Origin: a virus
Length of the DNA: 55,310 nucleotides
Virus record (IMG/VR): IMGVR_UViG_3300023097_000001
Coordinates: 1 to 55,310 of that record
Direction: 5' to 3' (one strand)
How positions within the stretch are numbered: the stretch's first letter is position 1; every line of letters begins with the position of its first letter. A program made the translations under genes and the position numbers. The notes beneath the pieces are model-generated. The model saw nothing but the letters and a program-made list of their open reading frames with translations. It did not search any database and was not told the DNA's origin. This document shows positions 43,296-51,999 of the stretch, piece by piece.

Positions 43296-44250
43296 GGACC
43301 AGCCTTTCAAGTTCGGAGACCCACTTGACCATTTCTGGCTTGGGGTCTAGTTCTGCCGACCTCTTACGGGCTAGCACTGAAGCTGCTTCCCACTCCTTGG
43401 GGTTGAGGAGACGTCGGATCTCGGATTCGTATGTGTCGATGTCGGCTCGGTCCACGAAGAGACCGAACACACCCTGGGACTCCTTGAGTCCTGGGGTTGG
43501 ATGCGCGATGACAGGGATGCCGGAAGCCAGAGCTTCAACACCTGCCATGCCATAAGATTCGTATTCCGATGGCATCAAGAGGATGCGGGTCTTGGCCCAC
43601 ACGTTGTTCTTCATGTCGTCGGACTGCTTGACGAACTCCACGTTCGTCAGATCCTCAGGGGGCATGATCTGAGTCCCGTGAGCACCTTCTACAGCCAAGA
43701 ACTCCACGTCCGGCATACGCCGGGCGAGTTGGTACAGAATCCCGGAGCCCTTGAATTCATTGAGGTTCACCAAGGTGACCTTGTTTCCTGGGGATGTCCG
43801 GTGTTGCTCTGCGAATACGGGTGGGTGGATGATGGTGTACTTCATCCCCGGCCGCTTCAGCTTCGCCATAAGCCATTCCGTGTTGAAAACAACGAAATCC
43901 GGATCGAGATCCAGGGTTCGGTGAATACCGGACAGGTCATTATGGGCGATGAACACGAACGGAATCTGTAGCTTGGCCGAAATCTGCTTGGCCCGCACCA
44001 CATTGTCATGGTGGGACAAGATCACGTCAGGCTTCCACAAGAGCATGTCCTGCCTGGCGTAAATCACATTGGTGGCGATGACTTCCACGCCCTCGTACTC
44101 ATAGTGAGGAGGGGCTTCGGGCAACACCGTTGCGTAGACGCGAACTTCGTGCCCCGCACTGATGAGTTCCTTCACCATTGCGTGAAGCATCGTTTCCGAG
44201 CCCGCGCAGCGGAAAGGAACGTAGAAATGAACAAATACTGCGACCTTCAT
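43276..44250 (-). CDS. glycosyltransferase, GT4 family, GT-B fold (324 aa)
   Basis: N-terminal VAVFVHFYVPFRCAGSETML is the first half of a GT-B fold with the G-x-E loop. The C-terminal LLMPSEYESYGMAGVEALAS (E-x7-E motif) and GIPVIAHPTPGLKE are diagnostic of GT4 retaining transferases. ATG 44250 after AAGGAGTCCGCCA. It lies directly after the major capsid gene, so modification of the capsid or other virion proteins is likely; glycosylated capsids occur in Streptomyces phages. Confidence 0.9.
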   Translation of the reverse strand: MKVAVFVHFYVPFRCAGSETMLHAMVKELISAGHEVRVYATVLPEAPPHYEYEGVEVIATNVIYARQDMLLWKPDVILSHHDNVVRAKQISAKLQIPFVFIAHNDLSGIHRTLDLDPDFVVFNTEWLMAKLKRPGMKYTIIHPPVFAEQHRTSPGNKVTLVNLNEFKGSGILYQLARRMPDVEFLAVEGAHGTQIMPPEDLTNVEFVKQSDDMKNNVWAKTRILLMPSEYESYGMAGVEALASGIPVIAHPTPGLKESQGVFGLFVDRADIDTYESEIRRLLNPKEWEAASVLARKRSAELDPKPEMVKWVSELERLVHGTDED

Positions 44251-44269
44251 TGGCGGACTCCTTGGAGTG

Positions 44270-44328
44270 GGACACGGGCTGACGTGCCATATCATTTAAT
44301 CCGTCTGCCTGTGACGGAACCCGTGTCC
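44270..44328 (-). terminator. long stem-loop after the capsid gene
   Basis: On the minus strand GGACACGGG pairs perfectly with CCCGTGTCC, enclosing 41 nt that contain CCGTC/GACGG. It starts seven bases after the capsid stop and ends 19 bases before the glycosyltransferase start. No T-tract. Probably a partial terminator or mRNA stabiliser that lowers transferase expression relative to capsid. Confidence 0.6.
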
Positions 44329-44334
44329 TACGTA

Positions 44335-45333
44335 TTAGCTACCCGATGGGTTCGTGAACTTCACGAAGCCGTCCAGGTTACCCACGATCCAACCGAAGGT
44401 TACCTCGATCAGAAGGGCAATCTGGTTGGTCTGCCACATGGAGATGCTGTTAACACCATCCGTGAGCGTGGCCGTGTCCGAGATCTTGATACGGACCTCG
44501 TCAGCGAAACCCCAACGGAGCTGGGAGAAGTCGCCGCCGATGATCTGGGTCGTCGTAGCCGTAGCCGCGCCCAGGTCACCCTTTACAGCCTTACCGTACT
44601 CCGCAGGGAAGCCGAGAATGTTACCTCGGGTCGCCGTGAAGTTGATCCCAGCCGGATTGACCAGGTTGCCGTTGGCGTCGCGCTCGGCACCCTCACGAAT
44701 GAGGCGCGCACGGAAGCGAGAGTCAACCGCCCAACCATCGAAGTCGGTCTCAGGGTCAATCATCTCGTAGCCCGCGATCAGCTCGTCGTAGAGATTGCCT
44801 GGGCCTGGAACGGTGTCCAGGTTGACCACGTTGGTGGTGTTGTTCAGCACGTTGGTGGACGTGATACCCGCGAGGGCACCACCCGTCAGAGGCTGCTTAC
44901 CGTGGAAGACCGCGAGGTCGATACCACGACCGATTGCCAGAGCCATGTCGGACTGGATCTTGCTGTAGAAACCCTGTGGGTTCGTACGAGCAAACTCCTC
45001 AGACACGGTGACAATCGTGGCCAGCTTGATTGGGCTGAACGACTGCGTGTCCCACTGGACACCCGACAGTGGCTTCAAACCACCTTCACGCTGAGCGTTC
45101 GAAGTACCAGTACCTACCTGGCCAACCTCGGGACGCTTCGTCTGAACCGGGATAACGGTCTCACCGTACGAGACGGGGATACGCTCACCCAGACGCAGGA
45201 CAAGAGAGGTCTCCTGAGCCTGCTCGAAAATAGCGCCTACGATCTCCGGAGGCAGGAGGTCGTCTGGTACATACGCCAGACGGCCCTGGTGCCGATCGGT
45301 GGTATTCGGCGCGAGTTCGTTGATCATTGCCAT
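44335..45333 (-). CDS. major capsid protein, HK97 fold (332 aa)
   Basis: N-terminal NTTDRHQGRLAYVPDDLLPP, then EIVGAIFEQAQETSLVLRLG (start of the spine helix/E-loop), PEVGQVGTG, KLATIVTVSEEFARTNPQGF and a P-domain with AIGRGIDLAVFHG are typical of actinophage HK97-type capsid subunits. It is preceded by scaffold and followed by a structured terminator-like element. Confidence 0.95.
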   Translation of the reverse strand: MAMINELAPNTTDRHQGRLAYVPDDLLPPEIVGAIFEQAQETSLVLRLGERIPVSYGETVIPVQTKRPEVGQVGTGTSNAQREGGLKPLSGVQWDTQSFSPIKLATIVTVSEEFARTNPQGFYSKIQSDMALAIGRGIDLAVFHGKQPLTGGALAGITSTNVLNNTTNVVNLDTVPGPGNLYDELIAGYEMIDPETDFDGWAVDSRFRARLIREGAERDANGNLVNPAGINFTATRGNILGFPAEYGKAVKGDLGAATATTTQIIGGDFSQLRWGFADEVRIKISDTATLTDGVNSISMWQTNQIALLIEVTFGWIVGNLDGFVKFTNPSGS

Positions 45334-45344
45334 TGTGGCATTCC

Positions 45345-45839
45345 TTACTTCTTGAGGTTGCTTTGGACCATGTCAGCAAACAGCTCGGCAGGGGTCTTCA
45401 CGCCACTTGCGTTGCCACCCGCACCCTGGGACTTGTCGGTTGCACGCTGCCTTCCGGCAGGAGTGCCAAACATCGACTTGAGCTGGTCGGCATGGGCCTT
45501 CAGCTCGTCCTCGGTGTTGCCCTTGAGCAAATCTGCAAATACCACGGCCTGTTCACCTGGAACTTCAGCCGCAATGGCTACCTTGAGCTTGGTGAGCCCA
45601 ATGTTTGCCTTGTCACGCTCTTCCGAAATGGAAGTCTTCTCGGAAGCTAGAGCCCGTAGCTGGTCATCGTAGGCCTTCTTGGTCTCAGCCTTTGCCTCTT
45701 CAGCAGCGGTCTGAGCCTTCAGGCGGTACTTGGCCGCTTCGGCGTTAGCATCGGAAATAGCCCGACGAGCCCAATCCGGTAGCGCATCAGTGTTCTGCGT
45801 GCCGGTGGTGTTCGTGGCGGACTGGTTGTCGTCGGACAT
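45345..45839 (-). CDS. scaffolding protein (164 aa)
   Basis: Start at ATG 45839, five bases after AGGAGGC. An acidic, Ala/Lys-rich coiled coil over residues 30-110 (ANAEAAKYRLKAQTAAEEAK) with a small C-terminal head (FADMVQSNLKK), typical of scaffolds that are removed during head maturation. Located immediately before the capsid gene. Confidence 0.9.
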   Translation of the reverse strand: MSDDNQSATNTTGTQNTDALPDWARRAISDANAEAAKYRLKAQTAAEEAKAETKKAYDDQLRALASEKTSISEERDKANIGLTKLKVAIAAEVPGEQAVVFADLLKGNTEDELKAHADQLKSMFGTPAGRQRATDKSQGAGGNASGVKTPAELFADMVQSNLKK

Positions 45840-45884
45840 TGAATGCCTCCTGGGCATGTAAAGGAAGATCAGCACCGGGCTGAC

Positions 45885-46679
45885 CTATTTGACTACTGCA
45901 AACTCTTGTGGGTCTACGTGGTGATCCTCGATAGCCCGGCGGAACGCGTTGAGAGCATCCCGCCCGGAGAGGCCCTTCGTGACTTGCTTCCACGTTTCCT
46001 GTGCGGCTAGGTAATCGTCTCGTCCTTGCCAGTCATTCCTGTCAAAGACTGGAACTACCTTGCAGTCACAGTTGGGGTGGAACCTTGTCATCAGCTCGTT
46101 GAACGCTTCCGTGTCATTCTCATCCAGAATCTCCAGGGCGGTTGTGTCGTCCGCGTTTAGACCAGCCGACTCTGCGGACTGGTAGACCGGACCTCGTGAC
46201 ACAAGCATCAAGCAGAAGCCACAGGTTTCGCGCCCGGTAGCTACCCGAGCCCAACCCACTGCGGAGCTGTCACGGTCGACAGCATTACGGATGGTCCTGC
46301 GACCACCGTTCTCCACTTCCTTGATCGCCCTGAAACCTGCCTGGATAGCCTGACCCGTGCTGGTATCAATGAGCTGAAACGACTTCTTGGCCGGAAGCAT
46401 CGCTTCGTAGAACCAGTCGTATTCGTATGGTGGAAGGTCAATGTCGAATCGGTCGTCCTCATCGACATGCTTCACACGCTGGGTGTCGTAGTACTCCCTC
46501 GCCAGCTTGGCGCTTTCCGAGCGTGCCTCATAGACAAGCGGGAAAATGCTCCGGATGATATCCCCCCACACCTGCGAAGTGAGGGGGATCGCCAGAAACG
46601 GGAGTAGTACCTGCAAGACGACCCGCATTACACGGGCCGAAATGCTACGTTGCCTTCTGTGAAGTTCCGTTAGCAGCAT
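45885..46679 (-). CDS. MuF-like head morphogenesis protein (264 aa)
   Basis: The VGWARVATGRETCGFCLMLV and FHPNCDCKVVPVF segments are the Cys/His signature of actinophage MuF-type proteins that join the portal inside the procapsid. The start is uncertain; ATG 46679, overlapping the portal by 35 bp, keeps the usual helical start (LLTELHRRQRSISARVMRVV). Confidence 0.88.
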   Translation of the reverse strand: MLLTELHRRQRSISARVMRVVLQVLLPFLAIPLTSQVWGDIIRSIFPLVYEARSESAKLAREYYDTQRVKHVDEDDRFDIDLPPYEYDWFYEAMLPAKKSFQLIDTSTGQAIQAGFRAIKEVENGGRRTIRNAVDRDSSAVGWARVATGRETCGFCLMLVSRGPVYQSAESAGLNADDTTALEILDENDTEAFNELMTRFHPNCDCKVVPVFDRNDWQGRDDYLAAQETWKQVTKGLSGRDALNAFRRAIEDHHVDPQEFAVVK

Positions 46680-48048
46680 TAGGATCAACCTTGCCAATCT
46701 GCTCATTGGTCTTCGCAGTACCATCAAGCAGTAGGGCATTCATCTGTGCTACCGGATCATCCTTGTCCCACTCACGCATCTGCTTGCGCTGGACATCCGA
46801 GTAACCCATTTCGATACGTGCCTGCTCCACTGGAATGATTCCAGCCTGCTGAAGCTTCACAACGCCATCGGACTTGGCCGCGAACGTTGGAGTGGAAGGA
46901 TCACGCCATACCGATTCGAGCTGGTAAGCATCCTTGGGGATTTCACCATCCATGACCAGCATCCCGAGACGCATGACATCTTCCCATGCCTGCCCGAACA
47001 TACGGGCCTTGCGTTCGGTCTTCTTTACCAGTCGCGATTCGGCCGACTTGATGGCTTCGGCACTTGCGGGGTTCTCGGATGAGAACGAGAGATACTGAGG
47101 TGGAAGACCCGTGTACGAGGCTACCTGCTTGGCAAGTTCCTGGAGGGACTCGGTAAAGTTCCGCAGATCCGCAGCAGAAAATTGCATACCCTTGCCGTTT
47201 TCGTTCTCGAACGCCAGGATGCGGGCCATGTAGGCTTCCATCGCAGCGCCGGGATTTTCAGGGTCGGTAGGTAGCTCGTCACGATCAATACCAAACAGCA
47301 CACGCTGAGGAATTGCCATCAGCTCGGAAGCAGTCTGAAGGTTCATCATGATCCGGGAAGCAGCATCCGTTGCCGAACGAAGCTCCAGGGTGATCTCAGA
47401 CTTGCCGTAAGCCTCTGTGAGGCGTTCCCGGTTCAGGAGTTGGGCAGCAAGTACCCGTCCCAAGTCGTGCTGGATAGTCTCATCGACCTTCCACTGAGCA
47501 AACGGACCACCACGGGCGAGATATACCGTCCTGTCGGGCAGGAGCAGCGTCGCCATGTCTTCCTTGGGAATCGTGGGGTGCTTGTAGAGCCTCAGTGCTT
47601 CGGTCAGCTTCTTGGTGCGCTTGTCCTGCTTCGCGATGAAATTGAACGGGGACTCCACGCGGATAATCGGGATGTCCGGGTTGTCATCGTCTTCAGCAGG
47701 GGCCGCGACCGTGATGTAGGAAACGCCATGAATCATTGCCTCAAGGTGGCCCAGTCCCGACTCGGCGTCCAGGAAGTTTGCCTGCCACCACGAGCGGAGA
47801 CGTTCGTCTACCTCTGCCTGGTCGGCATTGCGGAAATCTTCCAGGTCCAGCCTCTCTTCGAGACTGTCCAAGTACATACGAGGCCAGCCAATAGCGGCTG
47901 TCATATGACGTAGCTCTGGTGGGGTGCTCAGTCCCAGGGCCTTGAGACGGTATTCCGACTCGTAGTAGGCCTGATTCTCCTTCAACTTGCCCTTACGGCC
48001 GTTGAGTGCGTTGATCAAGTCGTCTACTGTCTTATCGTATTCGCTCAC
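46645..48048 (-). CDS. portal protein (467 aa)
   Basis: SPP1 gp6-type portal: YDKTVDDLINALNGRKGKLK, RMYLDSLEERLDLEDFR, the LGHLEAMIHGVSYITV wing, MNLQTASELMAIPQRVLFGI and the stem/crown helices (VASYTGLPPQYLSFSSENPA). Forms the ring through which DNA enters and leaves. Its start overlaps the terminase stop (ATGA). Confidence 0.95.
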   Translation of the reverse strand: MSEYDKTVDDLINALNGRKGKLKENQAYYESEYRLKALGLSTPPELRHMTAAIGWPRMYLDSLEERLDLEDFRNADQAEVDERLRSWWQANFLDAESGLGHLEAMIHGVSYITVAAPAEDDDNPDIPIIRVESPFNFIAKQDKRTKKLTEALRLYKHPTIPKEDMATLLLPDRTVYLARGGPFAQWKVDETIQHDLGRVLAAQLLNRERLTEAYGKSEITLELRSATDAASRIMMNLQTASELMAIPQRVLFGIDRDELPTDPENPGAAMEAYMARILAFENENGKGMQFSAADLRNFTESLQELAKQVASYTGLPPQYLSFSSENPASAEAIKSAESRLVKKTERKARMFGQAWEDVMRLGMLVMDGEIPKDAYQLESVWRDPSTPTFAAKSDGVVKLQQAGIIPVEQARIEMGYSDVQRKQMREWDKDDPVAQMNALLLDGTAKTNEQIGKVDPNAANGTSQKAT

Positions 48049-49724
48049 CTTAGGATTGCCACCCCCTTCTTCTTGTTGTGCTTACCCATCAGGAACTCCT
48101 GTCGAGCCCCAAAAGCAAGAACGGCACAAACAGCAGCGTCGATCTTGCGGGAGCTGTCCTTGGTAGCCTTGCTGATGGAGATGCCAAAGTTGTTTGGACG
48201 CCGGATGGCGTTCAATACGTGGCGTCGTAGTGCTACGTCGCCGTTGTGCGTTACTTCTCGTTCCATGACCGCGTCCTGAAAGCGCTCGCAGTCGAGGGTG
48301 AAGTTCTTGATGTTGGAACGCATGTCGTATGCGATTGGGTGCTTGGCTGTAGCCTTGTGCTTCAGCTTCTTGCCGTACTTGGCTCCCCACGCATCCACAT
48401 ACGATTCGAACTCCTTGACGTCGGACCTGAACGCAACCACGTCATACTGAGCGAATGCCCAGTCAACCGTGTTGTTCACGTCTTCACGAGGAACCTCACC
48501 ACCATACTTCTCCGGGTTCCAGATCTTGATGGGGAACACAGCAGCGTCTTCGACTCGGCAAGCCACAAGGGCCGTCCAGTCCGAGGACTTACTACCATCG
48601 AATCCCATGGTGATACGGTCTCCAGGCTCAAGCCTGCGAACGTCAACCGACATGCACTTGTCCCACTCACGTGGAGAAACCCAAGCGTCTTCGGCGGCGT
48701 TGATCTGGTTCAAGAACTTACGACGCGATTCCGTGACATCTTCTCGGATGTCCAGGATGGACTGTACGATCGTTTCCGTGTCCAGCCAGTCTGCGTCACC
48801 CTTGCAGATCTCCAGGCCTTCTCGAAGCTTGTCAACCGCTGCTGCGTACGCCTCAGGGTCCTCGATCAGGTCTGCGATCTCGCCCACAGGCGTGTCTGCG
48901 GGTGCTTCCAGTGCATCGTAAAGGAATCCGTTGTCAGAAGCCTCTCCGGACTGAACAGCCTGCCACGCGTCCCAGTCTCGTTCTGCGTCGGATTCCTCAC
49001 CAGGACGGTGAGCGTTGCAGATCGAGAGAGAACGACAGGAGGCGTAAGCACCCTTGGTCACGTTGCCTCGGATGATGTTGGCCATCTCAAGACCCTGGTT
49101 GGATTCGATCCACCACTGGGTCTCATTCTTGATCACGAACGTAGGACGCTTGCCCTCAAGAGCGAGGGGGGAAGACGTTACGGACTCGATCATTCCACCC
49201 GCACGCGAGTAAATGATGGTCTTGTGGACCTCAAGCCCGAAATCTTCCTTCAGGGTCCTGGATGTCATGGCCGGAAACAGGGTAAACGTGTTTCGAGTCT
49301 GGTCCTGGGACACAGCCGCGATCTGAATCCAAGCGGACGCCTTGGGCTTACCCCTGGCCTTACCCGTCTGGGGGTCCCAATGGCTGAACTGAACAGGCCC
49401 GCAGAGTTCTGCGAGTGCCATTGCTGCGGCAAGGGGGTCCTTGCCCCATCCCTTAAGCCTACGGAGAAGCCCATTGCGGTAGATGAATCGACCCGTGTTG
49501 GGGTCGACTGCGTACCACCAGCACAGGAATCGGTACTGTTCGAATGTTACAACGAAATTATCTCCCGCATTTGGCCCGGATGGCTGAACAACATACTTCC
49601 ACATCCAGTTGACGATCTCGTCACCCAGAGTTTGTTCAGGTAGGTAGTACCCACCCGACTCGGTCTCTTGCCAGGTGGGGCCTACGATGTGGGCAGGTGC
49701 GGGAGCAAGAGTCGGCGAACCCAT
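48045..49724 (-). CDS. terL: terminase large subunit (559 aa)
   Basis: Packaging ATPase and nuclease. Entry segment FEQYRFLCWWYAVDP, Walker A region RRLKGWGKDPLAAAMALAEL (about 89-107), the ASAWIQIAAVSQDQTRNTF adenine/Q-like segment, Walker B FVIKNETQWW (about 196-205), and the nuclease start MGFDGSKSSDWTALVA. In the Walker A the usual Ser/Thr after GK is Asp, and the Walker B acidic pair reads N-E, both departures from the classical form although the surroundings are intact. Confidence 0.95.
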   Translation of the reverse strand: MGSPTLAPAPAHIVGPTWQETESGGYYLPEQTLGDEIVNWMWKYVVQPSGPNAGDNFVVTFEQYRFLCWWYAVDPNTGRFIYRNGLLRRLKGWGKDPLAAAMALAELCGPVQFSHWDPQTGKARGKPKASAWIQIAAVSQDQTRNTFTLFPAMTSRTLKEDFGLEVHKTIIYSRAGGMIESVTSSPLALEGKRPTFVIKNETQWWIESNQGLEMANIIRGNVTKGAYASCRSLSICNAHRPGEESDAERDWDAWQAVQSGEASDNGFLYDALEAPADTPVGEIADLIEDPEAYAAAVDKLREGLEICKGDADWLDTETIVQSILDIREDVTESRRKFLNQINAAEDAWVSPREWDKCMSVDVRRLEPGDRITMGFDGSKSSDWTALVACRVEDAAVFPIKIWNPEKYGGEVPREDVNNTVDWAFAQYDVVAFRSDVKEFESYVDAWGAKYGKKLKHKATAKHPIAYDMRSNIKNFTLDCERFQDAVMEREVTHNGDVALRRHVLNAIRRPNNFGISISKATKDSSRKIDAAVCAVLAFGARQEFLMGKHNKKKGVAILR

Positions 49725-49736
49725 TGCGGTGCTCCC

Positions 49737-50924
49737 TTAGTTGTTGATGATGTCGATAGTGGAAGGATAAGCAGCAGACCCAAGGGTCATACCACTACCC
49801 GTTCGGTAGAGCAGCGTGAGAATCACGTTGCCCGAAACAATGTCCCCGGCCTGGACAACCCAAGTAACAGGTCGCATGGTGCGGGAATAGCCACCACCCA
49901 AGTACAGACCACCAAAGCCGTTGGCTGAAGGTGATGCGGTTCCGGTCGACTTGTAGCGGAGAACCGCGCCTGAGCCGTCAACAGCCACTAGGTCAAGTTC
50001 GTAACCCGAGTCACCAGGGTTGCAGATGACGTTGGGAATCCAGGTCAACACATTGCCGGTCGCAGCAGCAACACTCACTCGATATGCGGCCGGAGCAACA
50101 GTCCACGCACCACCACTACCCGACGATGCGGTGAAAGTGGATGTGATGAGGCCTGAAGTGGCAAAGCCCTTCAGGGTGTCGCTTGGCTTCGCGTCCAGGG
50201 CTGCCTGAAGGCCCGTGACGTTCGCAATCGTGTGGGTGTGTACCGTGTTTGCCTTACCGGCCAGACCGGAGGTCAGCGCCGTATTCGTGGCGTAATCCCC
50301 TACGTCCTGCTTTGTCGCTAGGCCATTGGACAACCCAGTGTTAGTAGCGTAGTCGCCAGACGGTTGCTTTCCGTCAAGCGCCGTGCTGAGTCCGGTGACA
50401 GATGAAATGGCGTGAGTGTGTACGAGGGCCGCGTAGCGGGCGTCGCCACGGGCGTTATTGAGGTACTGCGTATGATCGTCGTCAGCCAGTCCTGTAAGTT
50501 CACCGTGATCGGTGACTCCTTCTCCCCCACCGCCTCCGGGGACGAAGATGTTTCCGTACTGGTCGGGGAAGTGTCCATTGACGCTCCGTACTGGATCGTA
50601 GTAGTCGGGATCTGGGAGCAGCAGGCCTACCGCATCCGGCAGGTTTAGCGCTACACCTTCAACGATCTCAATGACCTTGGTAATCCGGTACAGCTCTGAG
50701 AGCCGCACGGAGACCATGTACATGCCCTCTGGGAGGGTTTGGTTCAGAACGCCTGCTGGGACGTCCACGACCGTCTTGACCGGGATTACGACCCCATCAG
50801 GGTCGTCTGGGACTTCGACGGATTCGAGAAGCAGGAACACGATGGTGCCAACAGCCAAGTCACCCTTGGGCGTGTACCACGTGCCGGTAACGGTCCCTGT
50901 GGGTACCGAGGCTGGGAGTGCCAT
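49737..50924 (-). CDS. tail-fibre-like protein with H-x-H repeats (395 aa)
   Basis: An N-terminal beta-sandwich (TGTVTGTWYTPKGDLAVGTI), a linker, then HGELTGLADDDHTQYLN, the common phage fibre motif, and repeats of the kind HTHAISSVTGLSTALDGK and HTHTIANVTGLQAALDAK, ending in a beta-rich head. These repeats form trimeric fibres. Unusually, it lies between the tRNA cluster and TerL, not among the tail genes. Confidence 0.8.
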   Translation of the reverse strand: MALPASVPTGTVTGTWYTPKGDLAVGTIVFLLLESVEVPDDPDGVVIPVKTVVDVPAGVLNQTLPEGMYMVSVRLSELYRITKVIEIVEGVALNLPDAVGLLLPDPDYYDPVRSVNGHFPDQYGNIFVPGGGGGEGVTDHGELTGLADDDHTQYLNNARGDARYAALVHTHAISSVTGLSTALDGKQPSGDYATNTGLSNGLATKQDVGDYATNTALTSGLAGKANTVHTHTIANVTGLQAALDAKPSDTLKGFATSGLITSTFTASSGSGGAWTVAPAAYRVSVAAATGNVLTWIPNVICNPGDSGYELDLVAVDGSGAVLRYKSTGTASPSANGFGGLYLGGGYSRTMRPVTWVVQAGDIVSGNVILTLLYRTGSGMTLGSAAYPSTIDIINN

Positions 50925-50961
50925 CTGTTCACAACTTTCTATAGCATGTCGAATAAAAGTC

Positions 50962-51030
50962 AGGATGGGTGGGATCGAACCACCGGCCCCGCGCTTCCAA
51001 AGCGCTCACTCTACCTCTGAGCTACACCCT
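50962..51030 (-). tRNA. tRNA-Pro(TGG)
   Basis: 69-nt cloverleaf; acceptor AGGGTGT with CCATCCT (one mismatch at the inner pair); D-arm GCTCAGAGGTAGAGT; loop TTTGGAA gives TGG; T-arm TTCGATC. Last tRNA of the cluster in transcription order. Confidence 0.88.
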
Positions 51031-51046
51031 GATTGTCTAACAAAGA

Positions 51047-51117
51047 GCCGCTACTAGGACTTGAACCCAGAACCACCCGCTTACGAGGCGGGTGCTCTTC
51101 CATTGAGCTACAACGGC
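51047..51117 (-). tRNA. tRNA-Thr(CGT)
   Basis: 71 nt; acceptor GCCGTTG with TAGCGGC (GU pairs); strong anticodon stem ACCCGC/GCGGGT, loop CTCGTAA gives CGT; T-loop TTCAAGT. Confidence 0.92.
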
Positions 51118-51122
51118 ATTGC

Positions 51123-51193
51123 GGGGCCACGAGGTCTCGAACCTCGGACAGCTCTTTTGGAGAGAGCCGTTTTGCCTACTAAACTATGTCCCC
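51123..51193 (-). tRNA. tRNA-Trp(CCA)
   Basis: 71 nt; acceptor GGGGACA with TGGCCCC (one A-G mismatch); stem GCTCT/AGAGC, loop CTCCAAA gives CCA; T-arm CGAGG-TTCGAGA-CCTCG. Confidence 0.92.
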
Positions 51194-51197
51194 TTGA

Positions 51198-51245
51198 CTA
51201 GCAGGCGCAGAAGAAGCGCCCACAGTCCTTACACAAAAACACCAT
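51198..51245 (-). CDS. possible 15-aa Cys-rich peptide between tRNAs
   Basis: MVFLCKDCGRFFCAC fills the spacer between the tRNA-Gln and tRNA-Trp genes: C-x2-C-x4-C-x-C in 15 residues. Alone it would be ignored, but the other spacers of this cluster hold similar tiny Cys genes. Confidence 0.3.
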   Translation of the reverse strand: MVFLCKDCGRFFCAC

Positions 51246-51247
51246 GC

Positions 51248-51317
51248 TGCCTGCCCTGGATTCGAACCAAGAACAGATGGTTCAGAGCCACCCGTGTTGC
51301 CGTTACACCAACAGGCA
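51248..51317 (-). tRNA. tRNA-Gln(CTG)
   Basis: 70 nt; acceptor TGCCTGT with GCAGGCA; stem GGTGG/CCATC, loop CTCTGAA gives CTG; T-arm TTCGAAT. Confidence 0.92.
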
Positions 51318-51370
51318 TTGTCCGTGCACCCTCTTACGCAGGCGTCCCCACTCGCGAATACACGGATTGT

Positions 51371-51441
51371 CATCCATCCAGGATTTGAACCTGGAACCTA
51401 GAGCTTAAGAGGCCCTTGCTCTACCCTTGAGCTAATGGACG
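51371..51441 (-). tRNA. tRNA-Lys(CTT)
   Basis: 71 nt; acceptor CGTCCAT with ATGGATG; loop CTCTTAA gives CTT on AGGGC/GCTCT; T-arm CCAGG-TTCAAAT-CCTGG. Confidence 0.92.
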
Positions 51442-51444
51442 GTC

Positions 51445-51514
51445 GCTCGTCCTGGAATCGAACCAGGGACCTTCTACTCATCAGGTAGACGCTCTTACCA
51501 CTGAGTTAACGAGC
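51445..51514 (-). tRNA. tRNA-Ile(GAT)
   Basis: 70 nt; acceptor GCTCGTT with GACGAGC; perfect anticodon stem TCTAC/GTAGA, loop CTGATGA gives GAT; T-arm CCTGG-TTCGATT-CCAGG. G37 is unusual for Ile. Confidence 0.88.
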
Positions 51515-51521
51515 TATACTT

Positions 51522-51608
51522 CTACACGCAGTGACAGTTCGTCAAAGAGTCACCCGTGTTCATCTTGCCCGTACCATGACAGTCCGGGCAGTTGTACTTT
51601 GGTTTCAT
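51522..51608 (-). CDS. DnaJ-motif Cys micropeptide in the tRNA cluster (28 aa)
   Basis: ATG 51608 after AGGAGTTCCG. CPDCHGTGKM is the CxxCxGxG motif of the DnaJ zinc domain; CHC follows 13 residues after that segment. It fills a spacer between tRNA-Ile and tRNA-His. Confidence 0.6.
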   Translation of the reverse strand: MKPKYNCPDCHGTGKMNTGDSLTNCHCV

Positions 51609-51616
51609 CGGAACTC

Positions 51617-51739
51617 CTACTCAGTGACGGTTCCGCTCCCGTGACAGGTGGGACAGACGATCTCGGTCTGACTTCCATCTGGATTACGCTGGTAAACCGT
51701 CTTTTCACCCTTGCAGGTGTAGCACTCTACTGTTGCCAT
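51617..51739 (-). CDS. DnaJ-motif zinc peptide in the tRNA cluster (40 aa)
   Basis: Start at ATG 51739 after GAGAGGTTGGA; a longer frame runs into tRNA genes and is rejected. CYTCKGEKTV and CPTCHGSGTV are two CxxCxGx(G/K) motifs forming one DnaJ-like zinc module, which in DnaJ binds unfolded protein or partners. Confidence 0.7.
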   Translation of the reverse strand: MATVECYTCKGEKTVYQRNPDGSQTEIVCPTCHGSGTVTE

Positions 51740-51760
51740 TCCAACCTCTCGTACGTGGTC

Positions 51761-51832
51761 GGTAAGGACGGGACTCGAACCCGCTAAAACCGGTTTCACA
51801 AACCGGTGCCTCGGCCACTTCGGCATCCTTCC
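51761..51832 (-). tRNA. tRNA-His(GTG)
   Basis: 72 nt; stem CCGGT/ACCGG, loop TTGTGAA gives GTG; D-arm GCC-GAAGTGGCCGA-GGC; T-arm GCGGG-TTCGAGT-CCCGT. The acceptor GGAAGGA/CCTTACC has mismatches, possibly shifted by the extra 5' G of tRNA-His. Confidence 0.8.
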
Positions 51833-51835
51833 TGC

Positions 51836-51906
51836 TCCCACAACTGGATTCGAACCAGTAACCCGCGCCTTAACAGGGCGCTGCTCTGCCGTTGAGCTAT
51901 ACGGGA
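51836..51906 (-). tRNA. tRNA-Asn(GTT)
   Basis: 71 nt; acceptor TCCCGTA with TGTGGGA; stem GCGCC/GGCGC, loop CTGTTAA gives GTT; T-arm ACTGG-TTCGAAT-CCAGT. Confidence 0.93.
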
Positions 51907-51999
51907 ATAACGTGGCCACTCGATACACTCCATAGACCGGAGCATCGCTGGACCAACGGACAGTTCCTACATGCGTGAGTGTACTGTCAACTAAACTGT

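Noticed and set aside
44270-44328. tRNA-like reading of the stem-loop after the capsid gene
   Set aside because: A 9-bp closing stem but no T-loop consensus and no cloverleaf; better explained as a terminator-like hairpin.
44008-45672. Long plus-strand frame (554 codons) opposite the capsid gene
   Set aside because: Shadow of the minus-strand GC-rich coding; it spans the ends of three real genes and has no ribosome site.
48246-49643. Plus-strand frame (465 codons) opposite terL
   Set aside because: Antisense shadow; the terminase reading is unambiguous.
51179-51373. 64-codon minus frame starting MTIRVFASGDACVRGC
   Set aside because: Its start lies in the end of tRNA-Lys and it runs through tRNA-Gln. 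The Cys pattern is suggestive, but most of the frame is tRNA sequence.
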